A DNA stretch of 20,966 nt from Fen-1077 sp964462865 (GCA_964462865.1 CAYWZO010000034.1:1-20966); one strand, 5' to 3'. Positions 1-8,208 are shown, counted from the first letter of the stretch. Numbers and translations: made by a program. Notes: generated by a model not told the origin, from the letters alone.

Positions 1-306
1 CGAGACAGGGTGCTCAAAGCACAGCGAAGAAAAGAGGAACTGGAGACCTCGCTGCAAAAAATAACCAAGGATGCACAATCACTGGAGCAGACAAAAGAAG
101 CTCTAGCAAAAATTCACATAGAGAACGTGTGTAACGCTACTTTCAAAGAAAAGGTAAGAGTCATCGAGATTCTTGATGTCAAAGTGTACCCTTCCGAAAA
201 TATGGATCATGTTGGAGTAACTTGTGCAGTGAATTTGGCTGGCTTGGAGAACGAAGAGAAGCTATTTTCGTGTCATAACACCAGCATCGCATCACCGAAG
301 CTGTAG
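1..306 (+). CDS. Serine recombinase, C-terminal fragment (5' end outside window)
   Basis: The frame is open from base 1 (codons for Arg-Asp-Arg precede the GTG at 10), so this is the end of a longer gene and not a 98-residue protein. The visible part has a coiled-coil-like stretch (about residues 5-38, rich in Lys, Glu and Leu) and then a segment of the type TFKEKVRVIEILDVKVYP. That order matches my memory of the C-terminal coiled coil and beta end of large serine recombinases, which cut and rejoin DNA during integration and excision of mobile elements. The catalytic domain would lie upstream, so the family call rests only on this tail. Base composition is more AT-rich than the genes to the right, which suits transferred DNA. 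The last 34 bases overlap the 3' end of queA on the other strand, so the final 10-11 residues are antisense to queA. Confidence 0.6.
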   Translation, partial: RDRVLKAQRRKEELETSLQKITKDAQSLEQTKEALAKIHIENVCNATFKEKVRVIEILDVKVYPSENMDHVGVTCAVNLAGLENEEKLFSCHNTSIASPKL

Positions 307-1313
307 AAGCGATAACGCCGGGCGATAGCTTCACGGTAAGCCCTCTCGACAGGCTCTTTGCCGGCGAAGGCGGTCACCAGCATCAGCAGGGTCGAGCGCG
401 GCAGGTGGAAGTTGGTGACCAGGGCGTCTACCAGGCGGAAGGGGTGGCCGGGCAGGATGAAAAGTTCTATCCAGCCTCTGAAGGGCTGTATTTCCGGGAC
501 GCCGCTGGACAGCGCTACCTGCTCCAGTATCCTGGCGGTGGTAGTACCCACGCAAATAATCCGGCGTCCTTCCTGCCTGGCCCGGGACAGCTCGCGGGCC
601 GTCTCTTCGTTCATGATGCCGTACTCCCGGTAGATGGTGTGCTTACGAGGGTCTTCCTCCGTGACCGGACGGAAGGTATCCAGACCGATATGCAGCGTGA
701 CAAAAAGAAAGCGGACACCCTTATTTTCCATGCTCGCCAGCAGTTCCGGCGTGAAGTGCAGGCCGGCTGTCGGCGCCGCCACACTACCAATGGCGCGGGC
801 ATAGACCGTCTGGTAGCGTTCCCTGTCCGCCAGAGGCGTATGAATGTACGGGGGGAGGGGGACTTCACCCGCGGGCATGAGGCCGGCTTCATCGGAAAAT
901 TTAAATACTCTGATACCGTCTTCGCCCGTGCCGATTACCTCGGCCTTAATCCCCACACTGGTGAGAGAGGGGGTATCAGGCGCTATATCCACCTTCGCGC
1001 CGGTCTGCAGACGGCGGGCGGGCCTGGCCAGGGCTTCCCAGACGCCGGGCTCTTTCCGGCGCAGCAGCAAAATCTCCACCTTCCCGCCGCTGCCCGTCTT
1101 TCTTCCCTTCAAACGCGCCGGGATGACGCGGCTGTCGTTGAAGACCATGACATCGCCGGGACGCAGGTAATCGGAGATTTCAAAAAACATACGGTTCTCG
1201 ATGGAACCCATTGCCCGGTCCAGCACCATCAGGCGCGAACGGTCTCTCGGCTCTACAGGGCTCTGGGCGATAAGCTCCGGCGGAAGCGTATAGTCGAAAT
1301 CGCTGGTCTTCAT
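273..1313 (-). CDS. queA: S-adenosylmethionine:tRNA ribosyltransferase-isomerase QueA
   Basis: QueA transfers and isomerises the ribosyl part of SAM onto preQ1-modified tRNA to make epoxyqueuosine, late in queuosine synthesis in the cytoplasm. The protein (346 residues from the chosen start) has the expected N-terminus MKTSDFDYTLPPELIAQ, the internal PLPPYIHTPL and SVAAPTAGLHFTPELL stretches, HIGLDTFRPV, and the closing YRFYSFGDAML. Length is normal for the family. An upstream in-frame TTG at 1370 would add 19 residues, but it lies in the probable -35 element (1365-1370). The ATG at 1311-1313 fits the family N-terminus and has a CAGGGA ribosome-binding site about 10 bases upstream. The gene is divergent from the CCA-adding gene and convergent with the recombinase fragment, which overlaps its last 34 bases. 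Confidence 0.96.
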   Translation of the reverse strand: MKTSDFDYTLPPELIAQSPVEPRDRSRLMVLDRAMGSIENRMFFEISDYLRPGDVMVFNDSRVIPARLKGRKTGSGGKVEILLLRRKEPGVWEALARPARRLQTGAKVDIAPDTPSLTSVGIKAEVIGTGEDGIRVFKFSDEAGLMPAGEVPLPPYIHTPLADRERYQTVYARAIGSVAAPTAGLHFTPELLASMENKGVRFLFVTLHIGLDTFRPVTEEDPRKHTIYREYGIMNEETARELSRARQEGRRIICVGTTTARILEQVALSSGVPEIQPFRGWIELFILPGHPFRLVDALVTNFHLPRSTLLMLVTAFAGKEPVERAYREAIARRYRFYSFGDAMLVL

Positions 1314-1340
1314 CAAGGTTGTCCCTGGGGCACCATATTC

Positions 1341-1370
1341 ACTATACCGTGTTAAAGAAGGGAAAGGCAA
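1341..1370 (-). promoter_or_regulatory. Probable sigma70-type promoter of queA
   Basis: Read on the minus strand: -35 TTGCCT (1370-1365), 18-bp spacer, -10 TATAGT (1346-1341). Transcription would begin near 1334, giving a leader of about 20 bases that keeps the ribosome-binding site of the start at 1313. This rules against the longer 1370 start. Judged by eye only. Confidence 0.55.
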
Positions 1371-1409
1371 TGATACCGTATTTGTAGAATCAAAGCATGT
1401 GTCCTTAAC

Positions 1410-1438
1410 TTGATAAATTTACCGCCTGATAGTATAGT
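1410..1438 (+). promoter_or_regulatory. Promoter of the CCA-adding/secDF operon, possibly leaderless
   Basis: TTGATA (1410-1415), a 17-bp spacer and TATAGT (1433-1438) form a strong sigma70-type match. The expected start of transcription, about 7 bases after the -10, is 1445-1446, the A of the gene's first ATG. There is no Shine-Dalgarno sequence before that ATG, so the mRNA may be leaderless. Inference from spacing only. Confidence 0.6.
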
Positions 1439-1445
1439 GTAACAT

Positions 1446-2972
1446 ATGCCCTTGTTAGCTATGAAAGACCTGAAAATAGCCGTAAATCCTGGCGTTTTCC
1501 AGCTACTGGATAAAATCAAACGGCTTCTTAATGCCGAAGGTATCCTGGCCTACCTCGTGGGCGGGTTTGTGCGGGACCTGCTGCTCGGGCGCGATACCGT
1601 TGATATTGATATCGCCGTCGGCGTTGACGGACTGGAGACCGCCCGGAGGGTAGCTGCCGCTCTCGGCGGTAAATATGTCCTGCTCGACGCTGAAAACGGC
1701 GTGGGACGGGTGGTCGTTCCCGGAGAGACCTGTCACCTCGATTTCACCACGCTTGACGGCGATATTAAACAGGACCTGGCGCGCCGGGACTTCACCGTTG
1801 ACGCCATCGCCCTGCCGCTGGATGAGAGCTTCGAACCAGCCGTCGATACCGCCCGTCTCATCGACCCGTTTGACGGGCGTGGAGACCTGCGCCGTCATGT
1901 TTTAAAGTCCACTGGGCCGGGCGTCTTCGAAGCCGATGCCGTCCGTATGCTCCGGGCGGTGCGTCTCGCCGCCGAGCTGGGACTGCGCATTGAAGATAAC
2001 ACCGAAGGACTTATCCGGCGGCACACCCATCTCATTACCACCGTTGCCGGTGAGAGGGTCAGGGAAGAACTGCTGCGGCTGTTTGCTTTACCCGGTATCG
2101 GCCCGAGGCTGACCTATCTGGACGAACTGGGTCTACTTACCTGCCTGATACCCGAGCTGGAGGCGGCCCGGGGCGTCAGCCAGCCCAGGCTTCACGTCTG
2201 GAATGTCTTTGAACATTCGATTAAGACAACGGCCGCCGTCGAATTCGTTCTCCGGGAAGGAAGCTGGGACTATGCTGGCGCGGACGAGCTGGCCCCGGTG
2301 CCTTGGTCACCGGTGCTGGAACGGCACTTCGAGCAGGAGATAGGCAGCGGTAGCACGAGGAAGAGTTTACTCAAGCTGGCGGCGCTGCTTCACGACGTCG
2401 CCAAACCGGAGACGAAAACTACCGAGGTAAGTGGACGGACTCGCTTTCTGGGTCACCCCCAGCTGGGAGCCTTTAATACCGCCGCCATCATGACCAGGCT
2501 GCGATTCAGTAACCGCGAAATACAGCACGTGGCGCTCCTCATCAAGTACCACCTCCGGCCGACGCAGATGAGCCAGGAAGGTCTTCCCACCCGCCGGGCC
2601 GTTTACCGCTACTTCAGGGATACCGGCGAGACGGGCATTGACCTGCTTTTCCTGTCCCTGGCCGACCACCTGGCCACCCGCGGCGCTACCCTCGACCGGC
2701 AGCAGTGGCGGGAGCATGCCCGGTTGACCGATGGCGTGCTGAATATATATTTTGAAGAAAAGAGCCCGCCAGCAAAGCGCAGGCTTATCGACGGACATGA
2801 ACTGATGGGAATTTTTAGTCTCGAACCAGGCCCACGTATCGGCCGGCTCCTGGAAGCTGTCCGGGAGGCTCAGGCCGCCGGGGAAATATCCGATAAACAG
2901 GAAGCTATTGCCTACATCAGGCGTATCATGACGGACATTGATGCTCCGGGAAAGAATCGAAGTAAGGAATAA
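1446..2972 (+). CDS. CCA-adding enzyme / poly(A) polymerase family tRNA nucleotidyltransferase with HD domain
   Basis: A 508-residue class II nucleotidyltransferase that would complete or repair the 3' CCA end of tRNAs, perhaps only the A or CC part. The head domain shows the loop GGFVRDLLLG (about residues 39-48) followed by DIDIAV, carrying the two metal-binding aspartates. Next is the RNA-binding region with DAVRMLRAVRLAAELGLRIE. A central HD domain has HVWNVFEHS and LLHDVAKPET, typical of bacterial CCA enzymes with added phosphohydrolase activity. The C-terminus carries the usual DGHELMGIF and PGPRIGRLLEAVREAQ pattern. The start at 1446 has no Shine-Dalgarno but is placed at the predicted +1; a second ATG at 1461 is also possible. 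First gene of an operon: secD begins 2 bases after its stop. A-adding, CC-adding and full CCA-adding forms cannot be told apart here. Confidence 0.9.
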   Translation: MPLLAMKDLKIAVNPGVFQLLDKIKRLLNAEGILAYLVGGFVRDLLLGRDTVDIDIAVGVDGLETARRVAAALGGKYVLLDAENGVGRVVVPGETCHLDFTTLDGDIKQDLARRDFTVDAIALPLDESFEPAVDTARLIDPFDGRGDLRRHVLKSTGPGVFEADAVRMLRAVRLAAELGLRIEDNTEGLIRRHTHLITTVAGERVREELLRLFALPGIGPRLTYLDELGLLTCLIPELEAARGVSQPRLHVWNVFEHSIKTTAAVEFVLREGSWDYAGADELAPVPWSPVLERHFEQEIGSGSTRKSLLKLAALLHDVAKPETKTTEVSGRTRFLGHPQLGAFNTAAIMTRLRFSNREIQHVALLIKYHLRPTQMSQEGLPTRRAVYRYFRDTGETGIDLLFLSLADHLATRGATLDRQQWREHARLTDGVLNIYFEEKSPPAKRRLIDGHELMGIFSLEPGPRIGRLLEAVREAQAAGEISDKQEAIAYIRRIMTDIDAPGKNRSKE

Positions 2973-2974
2973 AT

Positions 2975-4534
2975 ATGGCTCGTAGAAACGCAATCACACT
3001 GATTATCATCCTGGCAATCTTTGCCTTTACCCTGTGGTCGCTCCTGCCCGTGGATGCCGAAAGGTTCGGCAAGCAGGGGCTGCATCTCGGCCTTGACCTC
3101 GTCGGGGGCGTGCACCTGGTCTATGAAGTCCAGTTCTCGGAAAACGCCACGGATACTGATAAAGGCGCCGCCGTGGAACGGGCGGTGATAACCATTCAAA
3201 AGCGTATCGAAACCTACGGCGTTACCGAGCCGATAATCCAGAGCCTGGGGGACGACCGCATCCTGGTGCAACTGCCGGGGTTTACTGATATCGATGCTGC
3301 CAAGAACCTGGTGGAGCAGACCGGCTACCTCGAATTCCGGGAGGTGGAGTTGGATGCGTCAGCGCAGCCGGTCAGTCTGGGCGATTACCTTAGTGATAAT
3401 GTCACGGATTTCATTGATGCCAAAGAAACCAGGGACCGCATCTTCGTGGGGGAAATGGATACCAGCGGCGCCAGCCGGCCGATAGTCTTTCTGAACAAAG
3501 ACGAACTTGGCCTCCATTTTACCGACGTTCACGGACAACCGGTTGATAAAGAAACATTAAATAAATATACCAGCAGCCTTGCCTGGATTCCGGCCCGGGG
3601 TGATAACGGGATAATATTAACAGGTGATTTCCTGCAAGATGCCCAGGCAGGACAGGACACATCAGAGGTTATTCCCAAATACGTAATCGAGATTGCCTGG
3701 AACGGTGAGGGCACTGATATCTTCAACAATATTGCAGCGCGGCTATTCGAGAGACCCGCTGATTCACCCCAACGCAATATTGGCATATTTCTGGATAATA
3801 TACTACTTTCCTATCCTGAAATCTTGCGTTCAAACTATCCGGATGGTAGAGGCCAGATAGAGGGGAGTTTTACTCTTGCCCAGGCCCAGGAACTCGCTAC
3901 CCTGCTGAAATCAGGTGCGCTACCCGTGCAACTGGTCAGGCCGCCACTCTACCAGGAGAAGGTCTCCGCCACGCTGGGGGCCCTGTTCATCAGCAAAATC
4001 TGGAAGGCCGCGCTGATAGGCCTGGCGCTGGTCATGCTGTTTATGATTGCCTACTACCGGCTGCCCGGTTTCCTGGCCAGCCTATCCCTCATTTTCTATG
4101 GGACGCTGGCGCTGGCGATATTCAAGCTGTGGCCGGCGCCGCAGATAACGTTAACCCTGGCCGGGTTGGGAGGTTTTATCGCGTCCATCGGCATGGCCGT
4201 GGACGCCAACGTGCTCATCTTCGAGAGGATGAAGGAGGAGTTCCGCATGGGGCGGACGCTGGGGGCCGCCATCGAGGCCGGTTTCGAGCGGGCCTGGACG
4301 GCCATCCGGGACAGCAATATCACCACCATTATTGCTTGTCTTATTCTGGCGATAGTCGGCAGCAACATGGTTGCCGGCACTCCCATCAAGTGGTTTGGCA
4401 TCACCTTGCTGATTGGCGTTTTGATAAGTATGCTCACGGCAATTTTCGTAACGCGGACGTTCCTGCGGCTTTTCATAGGCAGTTCCTTGGCCAGCAAACC
4501 CTGGTTATTCACCGCGGGCGGAGGTAAGAAATAA
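2975..4534 (+). CDS. secD: Protein translocase subunit SecD
   Basis: SecD works with SecF beside SecYEG and uses the proton gradient to pull exported proteins across the membrane. The 519-residue protein has a first membrane helix at about residues 6-26 and then the family motif LGLDLVGGVHLVYEV. A large extracytoplasmic P1 region follows (about 40-330), and five closely spaced C-terminal helices (about 335-510) contain GMAVDANVLIFERMKEE, the SecD/RND signature. TAAGGA lies shortly before the ATG. The gene follows the CCA enzyme by 2 bases and overlaps secF by 1 base, so the three are surely co-transcribed. The middle of P1 (about 3480-3860) looks somewhat richer in A+T than the rest of the gene; P1 is the least conserved part of SecD, so this need not mean anything. 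Confidence 0.97.
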   Translation: MARRNAITLIIILAIFAFTLWSLLPVDAERFGKQGLHLGLDLVGGVHLVYEVQFSENATDTDKGAAVERAVITIQKRIETYGVTEPIIQSLGDDRILVQLPGFTDIDAAKNLVEQTGYLEFREVELDASAQPVSLGDYLSDNVTDFIDAKETRDRIFVGEMDTSGASRPIVFLNKDELGLHFTDVHGQPVDKETLNKYTSSLAWIPARGDNGIILTGDFLQDAQAGQDTSEVIPKYVIEIAWNGEGTDIFNNIAARLFERPADSPQRNIGIFLDNILLSYPEILRSNYPDGRGQIEGSFTLAQAQELATLLKSGALPVQLVRPPLYQEKVSATLGALFISKIWKAALIGLALVMLFMIAYYRLPGFLASLSLIFYGTLALAIFKLWPAPQITLTLAGLGGFIASIGMAVDANVLIFERMKEEFRMGRTLGAAIEAGFERAWTAIRDSNITTIIACLILAIVGSNMVAGTPIKWFGITLLIGVLISMLTAIFVTRTFLRLFIGSSLASKPWLFTAGGGKK

Positions 4535-5451
4535 TGTTCAGCATTATCGATAAAAGATACCGGTTCTTTCTTATCTCCGGTTTGCTTATCCTTGTGAGCA
4601 TCATTTCCCTGGCGACCGTGGGGCTGCCGCGGGGTATCGAATTCAGCAGCGGCTCAATGCTGTCGGTAAAATTTGAGACGCCGGTGGACTATGCCCAGTT
4701 CAAACAGGCGGTCATCGAGCAGGGTTATAAAGACGCCATCGTCCAGACCGTCGGTGAAAATGAGTTCCTTATCCGCACCCGGGAAATATCGGAGCCAGAA
4801 AAAGAACAGATAGAGGCTAATCTGTCCTCACGATTCGGTCAGCTCTCGGAGTCACAGTTTTACTCGGTATCGCCTCTCGTTGCCTCCGAGACGGTGCGCA
4901 GCGCCATCATTGCCGTGGTGGTGGCTATGGTGGGCATACTGCTCTACGTCACCTGGGCCTTCCGGCGCATGCCCAAGGCCTTCCGCTGGGGGACGTGCTC
5001 CATTATCGCCCTGTTCCATGACGCGCTGGTCACCGTGGGGATTTTCTCTATCCTCGGTGCCATGATGCGCTGGGAAATCAACCTGATGTTTATCACCGGT
5101 ATCCTGACCGTCATCGGGTACAGCGTTAACAACACGATTGTCGTTTTCGATAGGATACGCGAGAATGAGATTAAGGGTATCAGTGCCAGTTTCGAGGCCA
5201 TCGTTAATAGCAGCCAGGTGGAGACATTGGGCCGCTCGATGAACACCAGTATCACCACGCTGATTACTTCCCTGGCACTCCTGCTCTTTGTCGGGGCTAC
5301 CATTCAGAACTTCGCCGTGGTCCTGATCATCGGTATCGTCGTCGGCACGTTCGACTCTCTCTTCGTGGCACCGGGCCTGCTGGTGGTCTGGGACAAAGGC
5401 GAGTGGGGCCGGTTTATCGGGCGTTCCAGGCCTTCTCCAGTGAAGGCCTGA
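4534..5451 (+). CDS. secF: Protein translocase subunit SecF
   Basis: Partner of SecD in the inner membrane; the pair forms the six-plus-six helix RND-like motor that aids late steps of protein export. The 305-residue protein has an N-terminal helix (about residues 10-30), then RGIEFSSGS, which corresponds to the family GIDFxGGT motif. A small P1 domain comes next, then a C-terminal helix bundle with GYSVNNTIVVFDRIREN (about residues 190-210). The ATG shares its A with the TAA stop of secD, and GGAGG lies about 10 bases upstream, an arrangement typical of translational coupling. YajC is not present in this window. Confidence 0.97.
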   Translation: MFSIIDKRYRFFLISGLLILVSIISLATVGLPRGIEFSSGSMLSVKFETPVDYAQFKQAVIEQGYKDAIVQTVGENEFLIRTREISEPEKEQIEANLSSRFGQLSESQFYSVSPLVASETVRSAIIAVVVAMVGILLYVTWAFRRMPKAFRWGTCSIIALFHDALVTVGIFSILGAMMRWEINLMFITGILTVIGYSVNNTIVVFDRIRENEIKGISASFEAIVNSSQVETLGRSMNTSITTLITSLALLLFVGATIQNFAVVLIIGIVVGTFDSLFVAPGLLVVWDKGEWGRFIGRSRPSPVKA

Positions 5452-5465
5452 AAGCGGTGAAGAGC

Positions 5466-6383
5466 ATGTTTTCCGGCAGAAACGGCGCAGCCAGGCTTTC
5501 CATACTGGTCGTCGTATGCCTGATAGTGCTCAAGGTTGTCGTGGGCGCCGTCACCGGCAGTCTAAGCATCCTGGCGCAGGCGGTGGACAGCTTCCTCGAC
5601 CTTTTCGCCGTCAGCGTTACCTTCCTGGCTATCCGCGTGGCCTCCAAACCGCCGGATGCGGAACACCCCTTCGGGCACGGCAAAGCCGAGAACATCGCCG
5701 CCATCATCCAGGCGGTGCTGATATTCATCGCCGGCGGCTCCATTATCTTCACGGCGGTACAGCGCGCCCGGACCGAAACCGCCCTGGAAATGACCGAGGC
5801 CGGTATGGCGGTGATGGCGGTCTCCATTCTTGCCAGTATCTTCCTGTCCCGCTACCTGCGGCGGGTCGCTCAAAGGGAGGACTCGGCGGCCCTGGAGGCC
5901 AATGCGCATAATATTGCCGCCGATGTTTATTCGGCGGCGGCCGTACTCATCGGCCTTATCGCGGTGCGTTTTACCGGCTTCGATATCATTGATGATATCC
6001 TGGCCGGCATCGTCGCCCTGTTCATCCTGAAAGTAGCTTTCGACGTACTTCGGCACTCGCTGGGAGCCCTGGTGGACACCAAGCTGCCCGATGAGGAGGA
6101 GTTCGCCATCAAAGCGGCCATCGTCGAGCATTTCAGCAGGGAAGTAGTCAGCTTCCACAAGTTGCGTACCCGTAAGGCCGGCCGCCAGCGCTATATCGAC
6201 CTGCACCTGGTGATGCCGCGGCAGGTCAGCATTGAAGAAGCCCATGGACTGTGCGACCACCTCGAGGAAGACATTAAGAACCGTCTCCACCGCACGGATG
6301 TGACCATACACGTGGAGCCCTGCGACGGCAAGTGCGACGTCTGCTTGCTGGCTGAATGCCGGTGGAAAGCGACGAACAACTAG
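5466..6383 (+). CDS. Cation diffusion facilitator (CDF) metal transporter with Cys-rich tail
   Basis: A predicted proton-driven exporter of divalent metal (Zn, Fe or similar) in the inner membrane. It shows the CDF order: N-terminal helices with QAVDSFLDLFA, where two Asp residues spaced as DxxxD recall the FieF metal site; HPFGHGKAENIAA; ANAHNIAADVYSAA with the paired His and Asp; and a cytoplasmic dimerisation domain (HKLRTRKAGRQRYIDLHLV). The tail ends in a cluster of four Cys spaced C-x3-C-x2-C-x4-C, not a standard part of the family. An in-frame GTG at 5403 would overlap secF by 49 bases. I prefer the ATG at 5466, 14 bases after secF, with a weak GGTGA upstream; GTG 5457 is another option. 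Last gene of the operon; its TAG shares CTAG with the convergent deacetylase stop. Confidence 0.9.
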   Translation: MFSGRNGAARLSILVVVCLIVLKVVVGAVTGSLSILAQAVDSFLDLFAVSVTFLAIRVASKPPDAEHPFGHGKAENIAAIIQAVLIFIAGGSIIFTAVQRARTETALEMTEAGMAVMAVSILASIFLSRYLRRVAQREDSAALEANAHNIAADVYSAAAVLIGLIAVRFTGFDIIDDILAGIVALFILKVAFDVLRHSLGALVDTKLPDEEEFAIKAAIVEHFSREVVSFHKLRTRKAGRQRYIDLHLVMPRQVSIEEAHGLCDHLEEDIKNRLHRTDVTIHVEPCDGKCDVCLLAECRWKATNN

Positions 6384-7411
6384 CCCAGCCCGTGCGTCTT
6401 TTTCACGATTGTAACTAGAGTCTCAATGTCCGGAGAAGAAGACCACCGCGGAGGCCCTGCCTGGCCTTCTTTTTCCGGTTCTCCCAGCAGGACGTAAAAA
6501 ATGTCCCTGACCGCGGACGCCATCGCCGCCAGGTCGTAGCCCCCCTCCAGGCACAGGACGAGCCTGCCCGTGCACAGTTCGACCGCCAGCTGATTGATAA
6601 TACTCACAATCCTGGCGAAGCCGGTAACCGTTACCTGCATGTCGGCAAGTTCGTCACCCCGGGAGGCGTCAAAGCCCGCCGAGGCCAGGATAAGCTCGGG
6701 GCGGAAACGCTTCACCGCGGGGACAATAATCTGCGTGAAGACCCGCTCGTATTCGGTATCGCCGCAGCCGGCGGGCAGCGGTATATTGATGTTGGTGCCT
6801 GCGGCCGGGCCGCTTCCGGTCTCCTTAATTCCACCGGTACCAGGATAATGCGGGTACTGGTGTGTCGAGACATAAAGAACAGCAGGGTCATCATAAAAGG
6901 CCTCCTGGGTGCCGTTGCCATGGTGGACATCGAAGTCGATAATGGCCACGCGGCCCAGGCCGTGCTCCTTCAGAGCATACCTGGCGGCAATGGCCACGTT
7001 ATTAAAGATACAGAAGCCCATCGCTTTAAGGGGCGTGGTGTGGTGCCCCGGCGGCCTGACCAGGGCAAAGGCCGAGCCTACCTCTCCCGCCATGACGGCG
7101 TCCACCGCCCGGATAGCACCGCCGGCAGCATGGAGCGCCGCAGCATAAGAGCCGGAGGACATGACGGTCTCAATATCCAGCCAGCCCCCACCCTTAGCCG
7201 CGAGTTCTTTAACATGGTCGAGGTGCTCTTTATGATGAATAAGGGCCAGTTCAGCCTCGGTGGCGGGGCGGGGTCGGATAAGCGTCAGCCGCTGTTTCAG
7301 GCCGGACTGTTCCAGCCCGGCGATGATGGCCTCCAGACGGCGAGAGTTTTCCGGGTGCTCGCCGGTATCATGCCGGAGATAGACGGGGTCGTAAACGTAG
7401 CCGACCTTCAT
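6380..7411 (-). CDS. Histone deacetylase family protein (acetoin-utilisation/acetylpolyamine amidohydrolase type)
   Basis: A zinc-dependent amidohydrolase of the arginase/deacetylase fold; bacterial members remove acetyl groups from polyamines, lysines or other amines in the cytoplasm. All key parts are present in the 343 residues: HPENSRRLEAI near the N-terminus, the His pair RPPGHHTTP, the metal ligands in DFDVHHGNGTQ, a third ligand in AGFDASRGDELADM, and the glycine-tyrosine turn LEGGYDL. No signal peptide is visible. It starts 3 bases after the stop of the LysE-family exporter, so the two form an operon, and a role in handling an acetylated amine that is then exported is a reasonable guess. 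The substrate cannot be told from sequence. Its stop overlaps the CDF stop by 4 bp on the other strand. Confidence 0.92.
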   Translation of the reverse strand: MKVGYVYDPVYLRHDTGEHPENSRRLEAIIAGLEQSGLKQRLTLIRPRPATEAELALIHHKEHLDHVKELAAKGGGWLDIETVMSSGSYAAALHAAGGAIRAVDAVMAGEVGSAFALVRPPGHHTTPLKAMGFCIFNNVAIAARYALKEHGLGRVAIIDFDVHHGNGTQEAFYDDPAVLYVSTHQYPHYPGTGGIKETGSGPAAGTNINIPLPAGCGDTEYERVFTQIIVPAVKRFRPELILASAGFDASRGDELADMQVTVTGFARIVSIINQLAVELCTGRLVLCLEGGYDLAAMASAVRDIFYVLLGEPEKEGQAGPPRWSSSPDIETLVTIVKKTHGLG

Positions 7412-7414
7412 TGT

Positions 7415-8176
7415 TTAGCTATTCTTCGCTTGAGTGCTTTCTTTAATAGATACAGAATCAGGACCGCTTTCTCTGCGCCTGAAGTATCGCACTAACCAGT
7501 AAATAACAAAGAGAAATCCGAGCGACCAGAAAATAAAACGGATCCAATCCCAGATATTGGAACCGGAGTAACCATCGATTCCTTTGATGATGAACATCCC
7601 GCCGAAATAGGCCAGCAGCACGCCTAAAAGCACAAAGATAAGCTCCTGTATATTTGGACCCCAGAACCGGTGGGTCTTAAATATGGTGACGGAAACGATA
7701 GACAGCCAGACGAGGTCGCAGAGCCAGTGCACGACGATAAAGAAGGGCAAGCCCCAGGTGCCGACGGCCGCCAGGAAATTCATCAGGAGGAGGCTCCCCA
7801 CCGTGACCCACCACACCAGGAAGAACGGGTTCAGTCCGCTCATCAGGATGCCGGCGGTAAAGGCATTATAGCTGGTGTCCTTGCCTCCCCTGGCCAGCTT
7901 CCGGCGGGCGCGGAACAGGTCGAAGCCCATCCAGACGATCATGCCGCCGCCGAGCACTCCAAGAACCAGCTTGGCGACCTCGTTCTGGAAGAAATTGGCC
8001 AGGCCGAAGTAGACGAGCAGTATCAGGGGCACCTCGACGACGGCGTGTCCCAGCGATACCTGCAGACCGGCCCAGGGCGATTTGAGGCTCTTGGCCAGTG
8101 TGACGGTAAACATCGGTCCCGGCGCCATCACGCCCGATAGCGAAGTGATGATAACCGTTCCCAGAGCCGCCAGCAT
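7415..8176 (-). CDS. LysE/RhtB family amino-acid (or amine) exporter
   Basis: An inner-membrane exporter of the LysE superfamily, whose members export basic amino acids, threonine/homoserine or similar small amines. The N-terminal helix carries the family sequence SGVMAPGPMFTVTLA, followed by the GHAVVEVPLILLVYFGL helix and further helices up to about residue 195. At 253 residues it is longer than the usual 200-215; the extra C-terminal part has another likely membrane helix (IRFIFWSLGFLFVIYWLV) followed by RYFRRR and a polar tail, which is unusual. AAGGAA precedes the ATG, and an extended -10 promoter lies upstream. It is directly followed by the deacetylase gene. The substrate is unknown. 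Confidence 0.88.
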   Translation of the reverse strand: MLAALGTVIITSLSGVMAPGPMFTVTLAKSLKSPWAGLQVSLGHAVVEVPLILLVYFGLANFFQNEVAKLVLGVLGGGMIVWMGFDLFRARRKLARGGKDTSYNAFTAGILMSGLNPFFLVWWVTVGSLLLMNFLAAVGTWGLPFFIVVHWLCDLVWLSIVSVTIFKTHRFWGPNIQELIFVLLGVLLAYFGGMFIIKGIDGYSGSNIWDWIRFIFWSLGFLFVIYWLVRYFRRRESGPDSVSIKESTQAKNS

Positions 8177-8208
8177 AATAATTCCTTGGGAAATGAGTAT
8201 CTATCTGT

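Noticed and set aside
405..1355. A 316-codon open frame on the plus strand
   Set aside because: It is antisense to queA, which has a full set of family motifs. Long antisense frames are common in GC-rich genes, and this one shows no domain or ribosome-binding site.
2367..2993. A 208-codon open frame on the minus strand
   Set aside because: Antisense to the CCA-adding enzyme's C-terminal half, with no family resemblance.
5562..6311. A 249-codon open frame on the minus strand
   Set aside because: Antisense to the CDF transporter; composition is that of a shadow frame.
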